DNA of 64,000 nt from assembly GCA_963921195.1 (NCBI GenBank), contig OY992537.1, positions 47,683,943-47,747,942 of the forward strand. The letters are read 5' to 3'. Position numbers and translations under genes: made by a program. Below are positions 55,860 to 64,000 of this stretch, one piece after another. The stretch is from Pegoplata infirma (Eukaryota > Arthropoda > Insecta > Diptera > Anthomyiidae). Within the stretch, counting starts at the first letter, position 1. Every line of letters starts with the position of its first letter. Below the pieces are notes generated by a model that was given only the letters and a program-made list of their open reading frames with translations, did not search any database and was not told where the DNA came from.

Positions 55860-56576
55860 TAAATTGCTATTTTAATCTACTTTGCAATCTGTACCGTTTA
55901 AGTGGCATTTTTTACATTTGAGAAGATTAAGATTCGTATTTATAACAACAAATTGGCAATAAATGTGTGTGACTGCTTCAAAAGACAGCGACGGTAATTA
56001 GTCGTCGTATGATTAACAAGGACAGTCACGGCGTTTACAAATTAACAATGTCGGCGGCATAAACATAATTGGCGCCGTCATCAAAACAGCAGGCTTTGTG
56101 TGGGTGTTTTTCAGTGTTGGAAAATGCAAATAATAGAAATACAGAGTTGTATCTCACATTACAAGATTGCGCTTGCCGATTAGAGTCTAAACTACTAGAT
56201 TGAAAAAAATAAATTTGTATGGGTAATCTAATAGATTGAAACTGGATTGGAGCCATAATCTACTTTAAGCTAGCTTAGAGAACCAGTGAAAATGCAATAT
56301 TAGAAATATTTTTAAAAAAAATTTCTAAAAAATAACTATAAATAATTTCATTTTCAGTAAGAAAAATCAAGCTTAAATTAAAGCAACATAGCAATTTCCA
56401 CAAAAATAGTAATATGGTTAAGTATTTATAACTTTTCCTTTAAACACTATAAGTACAAAAACAATTTTTTGGTGATTTTAAAAAACAAACATTTTATAAA
56501 AATTTATTCTCAATAATTTTTGTTAAAAAAATTAATATTTTTTTTAGAAAATTTGATTTTCTTTTTTTTTTTTACA
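55860..56576. other. No gene recognised
   Basis: Somewhat less AT-rich at 55970-56110 (for example GACAGTCACGGCGTTTAC). The minus-strand frame 56035-56256 shows no known motif. Confidence 0.4.
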
Positions 56577-56632
56577 TTCTGAAGGGTATTAAAGATTCGG
56601 CATAAGCGTATTTAATAAACTCACTTGTTTTT
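56577..56632 (+). mobile_element. Helentron-like terminus (solo)
   Basis: CTGAAGGGTATTAAAGATTCGGCATAAGCG...AACTCACTTGTT, the hairpin end with a decayed stem. Confidence 0.6.
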
Positions 56633-57470
56633 TTTTAGCTTCCATACCTGTCTGTAGGCATCAGAAAGTTGTAAAATATGTAAAAAAAACGAGAAAAAAG
56701 GTGAAAACTTTTGTTAATTTTTTATTTTCAAATGATAAAATTTTTCTCAACGTTTTTATAAAAATCGTTAGTATGCGTAGCGTATAAAATTTGTTTGAAA
56801 ACAAAAAAAGCAACAACTAATAATGTTGATGATCTGTTTTTTTATGAATGGAAAATACCTTTTAAAAAAACATAAAAAATGTTGATAATTATATAAAGGG
56901 GTTGCGAAACAAACTGGTGTACTGTTTTATATTTTTTTTATTATATTTGAATAAATTAACAAATTTTGTTTAAATATTTTTATTAACTTCTTTCATTAAA
57001 AATGCTAATAAAAATTAATGTTTTTGTATAATGTTTTTCGAAAGGAAATTAAATGATTTTAATTAAGACTTTAACAATTTTTTATAATAAAAATAAATAT
57101 TTATGTTGAATTTTGTATTAACTGAACGACAAATTTGTTGTAGAATATTAAATTTGAATTAAGCAAAAACTTTGTCTTATATTAAGTTTTAGCTATCTAC
57201 AAACACTTGACTTTTCAAGAAGTCGAAAAATATGTTTAATTCACTTATTTTTAAACTACAATCATTCGACTTTTTATAATTTCAAAAACCACCATCAACC
57301 TAAAACATAATAAAAAAAAACTAACATACCATTAATATTAAATGCCAGATAAAAGAAGTATTAGGTCATTATTTCGTTTAGTTATGGACGTATAAATCTT
57401 TCAAAAACTGTTTGGAGTAGTTTAAACAATAAAATTTAAATAGCCCCCCGCGTTTGGCCCAAAATACTGC
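56633..57470. other. AT-rich, no feature recognised
   Basis: Low complexity; no TIR or frame. Confidence 0.4.
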
Positions 57471-57502
57471 ATACCCGGGTGAAAATTACCATGTATGTTC
57501 AT

Positions 57503-58765
57503 TAGGGCGTTTCATCAACATTTTTTTTTTTGATTTTTGCTACTCTTGAAGCGGAATATGAATTCCTATGGCCTAAAAGATTTTTGAGATTTTTTTCAGA
57601 TTTTTGGCGGGCCGGGATCAACTCGCTCAAATCGATTTTATGCTAAAAATGAGGTTATAAAACATAATTTTTTTTTTTTTTGTTATGGTGCCTTGTTTTT
57701 ACAAAAGTGGATAAATTACTTCAAAACATTGCTAGCCTCCTAAAAAAAATATTCGCGGTAAAAATGATAAGGTCAAAGGTCAATAATTTGACCTTAAAAG
57801 TAAAAATTTTGAATTTTCCAACTTAAAAGCTCAATAACTTGCAAAAGCTCAATAAATATGCAACGTAGGTTCGTGATGTTGACACCGTTTAATAGATAAT
57901 TTAAATACCTTTCATTTAAATCCAAAATGAAGTCTGTCATTTAAGTAGAAGTATTAAAAAAATTAAAAAAACTAACTTAACCCATTTTTGTTTTTGTTGT
58001 ATGTATTTTGGTCAATTTTTCATAAATTTGTTGATTTGTTGAGCTAATTGGACCTATAATTTTCATGTAAATAAAACTAAATTTTGTTTACAGGTTTTAT
58101 CCCGACGTTTCGTCGATTATTTGTCGACTTCTTCTGGGGATTCGTAATTTGTATATTTTTACATTAAATAATTATGAATAATTTAACATTTAACATGTAA
58201 CATATAACAGAAAACACGAATTTAACAATAAAACACATCTTATCTTTAATATCACAGTTAATTAATGGCTACTTTGTAGCATGAGTTTATGTTTTTTTTT
58301 TTTTTCTTACATTTCACATGAGCTTAACCAACAAGTACATACTATGTTACTATCTTATTAATCGGTAGAATGTCTGAGAATAGATAACTTATCATTTATG
58401 TATATGCGTTATGTGGTCCTATACCGATATTTCGATGCGTTACACACGGAATGCCAAAGTGAGTTTACCCCCATACTGTGGTTAGAGGGTATACAACATC
58501 ACGAACCTACGTTGCATATTTCTTAAGTTATTGAGCTTTGAAGTTGGAAAATTCAAAATTTTTACTTTTAAAAACAAGGCACCATAACAAAAAAAAAAAA
58601 ATTATGTTTTATAACCTCATTTTTAGCATAAAATCGATTTGAGCGAGTTGATCCCTGCCCGCCAAAAATCTGAAAAAAATCTCAAAAATCTTTTAGGCCA
58701 TAAGAATTCATATTCCGCTTCAAGAGTAGCAAAAATCAAAAAAAAGTTTTTGATGAAACGCCCTA
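57503..58765. mobile_element. Element BB: hAT-like foldback, 8-bp TSD, nested in CC
   Basis: TIR TAGGGCGTTTCATCAA at both ends. Perfect 8-bp TSD ATGTTCAT at 57495-57502 and 58766-58773. The arms (57503-57884 and 58494-58765) mirror AAGCGGAATATGAATTC, GCCCGCC, CTCAAATCGATTTTATGC and AACGTAGGTTCGTGATGTT. A Helentron-like end interrupts the loop side. Near 58090 lies CCCGACGTTTCGTCG...CTTCTTCTGGGGATT, not assigned. Confidence 0.85.
58363..58493 (-). mobile_element. Helentron-like end, in BB
   Basis: GTAGAATGTCTGAGAATAG, GTCCTATACCGATATTTCGATGCGTTACACACGG and ACCCCCATACTGTGGTTAGAGGGTATA: the HEL-0/HEL-3 subtype, hairpin end missing. Confidence 0.65.
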
Positions 58766-59869
58766 ATGTTCATACATGTTCATACATGCTCATACATAAT
58801 TCCATGTATGATAGTATATCAACAATATATGGAAATGTATGTCATATATGGGAGCATATATGAACATACACAAGTAATGTAATATTCCATATATGTAAAT
58901 GTATGCAACTATGTGTGAATATGTAAATGCCATACACCTTCATATATGCTATGCATCTGCATAGCATACATGTCCAACCGAACGTTCGGGTTCGGTAACG
59001 TAGTTTGACAAAAAGTGACTCGGCCACTGTTTGGGGTTCTTCCAAATTTTGGCTAAACTTTACCGAACTTTTGTATGCATTGTTTAGGTTAGGTTGTGTT
59101 TTCCCAATTAAACCACATTATCAGTGCAACTATCCTACACTATGAATCGGGCTATTGTTTTAAAGAGATACTAATTTTTTTCGAAAAACTCAACACGAGC
59201 TATATTTTTCCACTTTTTTAAGCATACAAAAGTATTGAATATTTAATTTTTTGAATTATAAATTTTCGCAACTGAAAAAAGAAAAAACTTTTTTAAATGA
59301 ATTGAATTCGTTTTTTATGATTTGTTTTTAAAAGAGTTCGGCAGAACTTTGCAAAATTAGATGAATTTTATGTTCATGTATTGGTTCAGTCTAAAAAAGT
59401 CTTTCGGTACTAATGATCATACATCATCAAGAATGATAACGTAAACAACCAAATTTTCGAAGCTTTGATTACCCTAAAGTATCATAAAGTTCAAAGTATA
59501 TTTCTAAAATATTCGTTAGTTTTTATTAAAAAAACAGTGACATAAATAAATACAAATTATTTATATTTGCAAAAATTTCAATTAATAGACGTTTTATGCA
59601 AAAAAAAAAAATAATAAAAATTATGCATTCAAATTCATGTATGACAATGTATGATCATTAATGAACATGCACCCTCAAATTACGGATATGCACTTGTATG
59701 GACATCCATATATGCATCATATATGAACATACATGGTCATTTTCACCCGGGTATTCCGGTAAAAAATTTCTTGACAATTTCAACCCTTACATATATTAAG
59801 TTTGAAAAAAAAATGTGGGGTAAAAAATTTTGAGTGAAAAAAATGAAGAATAAAAAATATTCCACTTCT

Positions 59870-60650
59870 TTCCCTTTTAACATGATAATGTTTTTAAGGT
59901 TGTGTCTAATTTTAAAAATTATGCAGGACGCCGCCTTAGTTTGACTACATAATCTACCGTCTTAAAAAAATGCCTTCGAATTTTGTACTCTTGCCCAAAA
60001 CATTAAATAATGTTCTGCAGAAGATTTGGATGTACTTGCCAAAGCATATTTTTTTTAGAAAAAATATTGTTATATAACTTTGCTATTCCATGCAAAACGA
60101 ATTGAAATATCAGTTGAGGACCCCATTAAAAAACCAAAAGAGCTGTACATTTCGTAAAAAAACACACTCACACTGTTTTATGTACATTTGATAAACAAAT
60201 GGAAAATTTTTATGCGATAAGCTTAGACTTGGTGAAAAAGTAGATGTGATAAAAAAAATATTTTTTCACGAAAAACAAAACTTTTGGTGAAAAAAAATTT
60301 TGATGAATTTCTTTGATGAAAAGAAAAATTTTTTGATGTAAAAAAAATTGATGAAAAAAAAAAATATGAAAAAAAATTTTGGTGAGAAAAATATTGATAA
60401 TAAAAAATTTGATATAAAAATTTTTCCGTAGTATATTCTGGGCCATTTTGATGAAAAAACAAAAATTGATAAAAAAAAAAATTGATTAAAAAAAAAGAAT
60501 TGATAGAAAAAAAAAAATTTATAAAAAAAAAAAAAAAATTTATGAAAAAAAAAAAATTTTTTGATGAAAAAAAAAAAAAATTTTTGATGGCGTCCTGCAA
60601 CTTTTTTAAAATTAGACACCAGCCTAAAAACATTATCATGTTAAAAGAAA
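59870..60650. repeat. Foldback form of repeat Q with (TTTGATGAAAAA)n array
   Basis: CTTTTAACATGATAATGTTTTTA...GTGTCTAATTTTAAAAA...GCAGGACGCC (59873-59931) is mirrored at 60586-60648. Between are the Q markers (TGTACTCTTGCCCAAAAC, GGATGTACTTGCCAAAGC, GGACCCCATTAAAAAACC) and an array at 60285-60597. The long Phe-rich frames here are array artefacts. Confidence 0.7.
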
Positions 60651-61150
60651 ATAAGAATTACTGTTTTCATTTTCCTAACACTTTGACGACCATACATTTT
60701 CTGCCGAAGCGATTTTCTTCCCCCATATTTTTCTTGATGAACAAATTTTCCCTTTGACGATTACGAAGGTCTGGATAAAGCTTTTTGCTACTCGCTGTGA
60801 CTTTTAAGATCTGCAACTCAATAATAGTTACTTAACAAGAATTTGGACCCCCAAAACCCCTTTATTGTCCCCGATTTTGCTCTACAAGTAAAGATCTTTT
60901 TGGCCCTAAAATAAAGAAATCTATTTTACAAGCTTTGAGGGCTTACAAAGAGTAAATGGATGAAATTGGAGACTTACTGTAACCTTTTGTTGCCTAAACA
61001 AAACTCTACAATTCACCATTTAGCAAATTTACCCTATATTTTACCTGTACAAAAATAATCGCTGAAAACTCTTTAGCAAGTATACTTGTCAGTGGTCGTT
61101 AAATGCTGGTGAATAAAAACGTTTTTCACCAGCTGGTGAATAAAACGTAA
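60651..61150 (+). repeat. Repeat Q, left part, second copy
   Basis: The mixed-composition DNA ends in GTTTTTCACCAGCTGGTGAATAAAACGTAACATAGTTATTTT, as at 3351-3395. No frame is present. Confidence 0.5.
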
Positions 61151-61164
61151 CATAGTTATTTTCA

Positions 61165-61520
61165 TAATTTTTTTTTCATCAATTTTTTCAAAATTCCTTT
61201 TTTTATCAAATTTTTTTTCATAAAATTTTTTTTTCATAAAATTTTTTTTTTATGAAATTTTTTTTTTATTATTTTTTTTTTTTCATCAATTTTTTTTTTC
61301 ATCAATTTTTTTTTTTTTTTTTCATCAAATTTTTTTGTTTCATCAAATTTTTTTCATCAATTTTTTTTTTCATCAAATTTTATTTCATCAAATTCTTTTT
61401 CATAAATTTTTTTTTCATTAAAATTTTTTTTTTTAAGAACGAATTTTAATCAATGTTTCTTTTTTTAATATATTTTTTTTTTCTTTTCATCAAATTTTTT
61501 TTTTTTTTTATTAGTTTTTT
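61165..61520 (+). repeat. (TTTTTTCATCAAA)n minisatellite, last array
   Basis: Same unit as array 1. Followed by CCAAAACTACTTTTTCACCAAGTCTAA, as at 4783. Confidence 0.85.
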
Positions 61521-61592
61521 GCCAAAACTACTTTTTCACCAAGTCTAAACATCTGACTTAAAAATTTTCCATTTCTTTAAAAAATGTTAAAA

Positions 61593-61740
61593 AAACAGTG
61601 AGAGTGTTAAATTCTTCTGTGCCGACAGATGGACGGATGTATATAGCTAGAGTGTCTTAGAAATGGATCAATAATAAATAAACTTAATATGATATTATCA
61701 TGATTTCATGTTTTGGGCAAGAGTACAAAATTTGCATGCG
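61593..61740. mobile_element. Chimera of Helentron-like and Q ends
   Basis: ACAGTGAGAGTGTTAAATTC...GTGCCGAC (hairpin end) joins directly to AGATGGACGGATG...CTAGAGTGTCTTAG and then TTATCATGATTTCATG...GGGCAAGAGTACAAAA. The interior has been deleted. Confidence 0.5.
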
Positions 61741-61858
61741 TTTTTCATTCCAGTTCGTTAGTTTTCATTCCTCTACGAATATCATGCGTTTAAGAAATAA
61801 AAAAATTCTATACTTTTTGTCCCAATATATATGCCTTTAACTCAACATACTAAAAAAA

Positions 61859-62323
61859 ACCTTGTCAAATTACTAGAAAACTTCTCGTAATCCCATTTTA
61901 CAAATATTTGATAGTTTTCCTTGTTTTTTAACAAATAATTTTCTTGTAAATTAACAAATTTCAAAGATTTTTTACAAAAAAAAATCTAGTACATTTATGA
62001 GAATTTCTTGTAAATTTAATTTCGCCAAATAAGTTGTAAATTTACAATTTTATTGGTAAAAATCTTGTAAAATTACAAAAAAGCTTGTAATTTTTACTAG
62101 GAATTCTCGTAAAATAGGAGGTAGCCAAAGATCTAGTAAAATTTGAAACCTCCTTGTAAGTTTTATCGCGTCAAAAAAATTGTAAATTTACAATTTTTTT
62201 GTTAAAAAGCTTGTAAAATTACAAAATAATTGGTAAAAAGCTTGTAAAATAACAAGGAGTTTTAGTAAAATAGGCGGTAGCAAAAACAAAAAGTTACAAA
62301 CTTTTCATGTAATTTTACAAGGT
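61859..62323. mobile_element. Element Y: inverted-repeat element with CTTGTAAAATTAC repeats
   Basis: ACCTTGTCAAATTACTAG at the left against AACCTTGTAAAATTACATG (reverse-complemented right end). The interior is a run of TTGTAAATTTACAA-type palindromes. The TSD was not resolved. Confidence 0.55.
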
Positions 62324-62689
62324 TCATTTTTGAAAATTTGACCTGCTGGTATCATAATTTTTTTGAAGGGCTTTTGGGGAGATAAAAATAATGCCTTTTT
62401 TTTGTGAAAAAATTTCGCTCCTTGGGGTTCGCATTTCAAAACGCGAGTTTTAAGCTGATTTTTCTGCAGATCATAAATGGCTGAACACATTGCAAATCTG
62501 ATTTCACCAGTCGATTCTACACCAAAAATTAATACAGTGGAAGATTTTTTAACACTTTAAAAAAGTTATAAAAACCCGCCACAGAGGGCGGAAATACATA
62601 TAATGTTTTTATTTTTGTTTTTAATGTAGAATGAAAGGGCATTTTGAGCTTAAAAAAATGGTACCAAAATTTCCGTTTTATCACAACCC

Positions 62690-62990
62690 GTTAAAAGTTA
62701 CAAGCTCTTAAAAATGGCGAAAAACACTTTTTTCAGAACTTTGACCACAATTTTCTCAAAAACCTGACGTGATAGAAAAATTTGGAAACCAGATTCAGAA
62801 TCAGCATCAAAGGGTTTGTCGAAAGCTAGTGGTCAGATCTCAAACTATCTTTCTAAACTATCTCTCTAAAATGCACAAAAAATAAGTTTTTTTTAACTTT
62901 GACCTCAAATTTCTCAAAAACACGACGCTTTGGAAAACTTTGGAAGCCAGATTTGTATCCAGCATTGAAAGATTAATATAAACAGAGTGT
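62690..62990 (+). repeat. Dispersed repeat P, copies 5 and 6 in tandem
   Basis: AACTTTGACCACAATTTTCTCAAAAACCTGACGTGATAG...GGAAACCAGATT and AACTTTGACCTCAAATTTCTCAAAAACACGACGCTTTGG...GGAAGCCAGATT, about 170 bp apart. Confidence 0.6.
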
Positions 62991-63092
62991 CCAGAGTCCA
63001 GACGCGTCCGCCAGTGTTTTATAATTTGGTCAGTATAAAAAAATATTTAGCAATTCAATTTTTCGTCTGCATTTTTTCAACTTGAAGCCCGA

Positions 63093-63267
63093 GCCCGAGC
63101 TCGATCTGTACTTACAGAAAAAACACTAATAAAATTACTGACAAAATATGTCGCCATTATTCACAAAATATGTCGCCATTATTCATAAAATTTAAGCCCG
63201 AGCTCGATCTGTACTTACAGAAAAAACACTAATAAAATTACTGACAAAATATGTCGCCATTATTCAC
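63093..63267 (+). repeat. 72-bp direct duplication
   Basis: GCCCGAGCTCGATCTGTACT...GTCGCCATTATTCAC occurs at 63093-63164 and again at 63196-63267, identical by eye, offset 103 bp. The partial unit AAAATATGTCGCCATTATTCA lies between. A recent event. Confidence 0.9.
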
Positions 63268-63449
63268 TTAACCGAAACAGAATATGCAAATTCCTTGATT
63301 TGTCTCTGCAATTCCAGATCATGTTAGTCAGAGACAAAAAAGTTGAAAAAAAGTATGAAGTGAGGTGGAGATTGCAAGAAATAGAAGATGTTAAAATTTA
63401 TTCTGTAGAAACTATAAATATTCAGATACTTAAAAACAATTTCCATTAA
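63189..63449 (+). other. Open frame of unknown meaning (possible exon remnant)
   Basis: Open from stop (63186-63188) to stop (63447-63449), 86 codons. The first ATG is at 63321. The C-terminal half has coding-like mixed residues (VRDKKVEKKYEVRWRLQEIE). It overlaps the recent duplication at its start. No family recognised. Confidence 0.25.
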
Positions 63450-63529
63450 CAAGACAAACCGACATTTAAAATCCTACTGATGATAACACTAACAATAAGT
63501 GGAGTGTTTGAAACCGGTATGCACAGAAA

Positions 63530-63960
63530 AACAATTTGAGAAAAACAATTTGAGTAATCACTTGTTTAAATTTTTAAATAAGATTTGAGTAATTTTTTAA
63601 TTGACGCAATTAAAAATTTACTCAAAAACTAAAAAAAAGTTTGAGTAAATAATTTAATACAAAATTTAATAATTTTTTTTTTTTTTTTATTCTCTTCGTG
63701 TTTTGAATTCTCGTTTAGTTTATAGTTTTTTGTGTATGTATATGAAAGTTTGAAATCATCTGTATGAAATTTTCCAATGTCTTCAAGACATAAATATATT
63801 TGGTAAAGTTTGAAAAAACATTTTTTTTCGAAAAAAAAAAATGTGAAACTTTTTCAAATTTTTAAAAAAATAAATTGATAAATTTTGAGTAAATTTTTAA
63901 TTGACACAATTAAAAAGTTACTTAAAAAATTTAAAAATTTTTAATTCAATTTTTAATAGT
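63530..63960 (+). repeat. Short repeat with TTGAGTAA...AATTGACxCAATTAAAAA
   Basis: TTTTTAATTGACGCAATTAAAAATTTACT (63594) and TTTTTAATTGACACAATTAAAAAGTTACTT (63893) are near copies. Each is itself palindromic around AATTGxCxCAATT. Confidence 0.5.
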
Positions 63961-63966
63961 ATACAT

Positions 63967-64000
63967 TAGAGATGCGCGCGTGACACGAATTTTTCGTGAT
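63967..64000 (+). mobile_element. Start of a hAT-type end, cut by the window edge
   Basis: TAGAGATGCGCGCGTGACAC, preceded by GTATACAT, then a hairpin CACGAATTTTTCGTG. The YARNG start fits hAT ends. Confidence 0.4.

Larger units (their letters stand above)
57474..59751. mobile_element. Element CC: CCCGGG element, TA TSD, with BB nested
   Basis: TIR CCCGGGTGAAAATTACCATG / CCCGGGTGAAAATGACCATG, extending to ...TATGTTCAT on both sides (one mismatch in 29). TA at 57472-57473 and 59752-59753. The interior has many CATACATGTTCATA-type repeats (58770-58940, 59640-59740). BB sits in the left TIR. Confidence 0.8.

Noticed and set aside
1..64000. LTR retrotransposons, rRNA genes, intact host genes
   Set aside because: I looked for long direct repeats with TG...CA ends, Pol/Gag motifs, rRNA blocks and long multi-exon coding stretches. 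None was found beyond the listed fragments.

Overview
The window is AT-rich, repeat-dense DNA of a higher fly. The best clue is a family of short Helentron/DINE-1 (INE-1, 'mini-me')-like elements that carry GTCC/GTCTG microsatellites, a GGGGTCC...TATATA...GATC block and a TTCGGC-TGT-GCCGAA hairpin. Such elements are typical of Diptera, and the abundance of repeats suggests a large calyptrate-type genome (inference). I see no intact host gene. Nearly all short open frames lie in homopolymer arrays, satellites or transposon arms. The exceptions are a LINE C-terminal fragment (1929-2084), a three-exon pseudogene (53772-54535) and one doubtful frame (63189-63449).

Layout. 1-1880: ~140-bp satellite, then a LINE tail. 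2.2-5.2 kb: a composite repeat with (TTTTTCATCAAA)n, interrupted by a complete Helentron-like copy. 6.4-9.7 kb: a ~47-bp ATCGATA satellite interrupted by a CCCAGC element, then a CACT/AGTG MITE and a foldback element. 9.7-14.4 kb: degenerate satellite split by a 1.97-kb palindromic element and a 2.07-kb hAT-like element, each with a nested MITE. 14.6-20.9 kb: dispersed repeats and Helentron-like copies. 21.5-25.4 kb: a tandem duplication holding a stack of four nested elements. 26.9-35.6 kb: three Helentron-like copies with nested foldback, Harbinger-like, Transib-like, mariner-like and palindromic insertions. 36-44.6 kb: AT-rich DNA with CCCGAG MITEs and an 86-bp GC-rich tandem repeat. 44.6-51.1 kb: a 16-bp minisatellite, inverted and direct satellite blocks, and two short hAT MITEs. 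51.2-55.9 kb: a Helentron-like copy, then a 3.2-kb CCCAGT element carrying the pseudogene. 56.5-64 kb: a CCCGGG element with a nested hAT foldback, CATCAA arrays, and the start of a hAT-type end at the window edge.

The main result is transposon archaeology. Many elements have terminal inverted repeats (TIRs) plus target-site duplications (TSDs), several confirmed by a related empty site in the same window. They fall into four groups. (i) hAT-like: TAG-type TIR and 8-bp TSD. (ii) Tc1/mariner-like: mostly CACT/CACA TIR and TA TSD. (iii) One Transib-like element: 5-bp TSD and an RSS-like heptamer. (iv) An unusual CCC...GGG group with 2-bp TSDs that are not restricted to TA (TA, CA, TT, AA). One member of group (iv) contains the spliced pseudogene, which makes it a candidate source of mobilising protein for the group.
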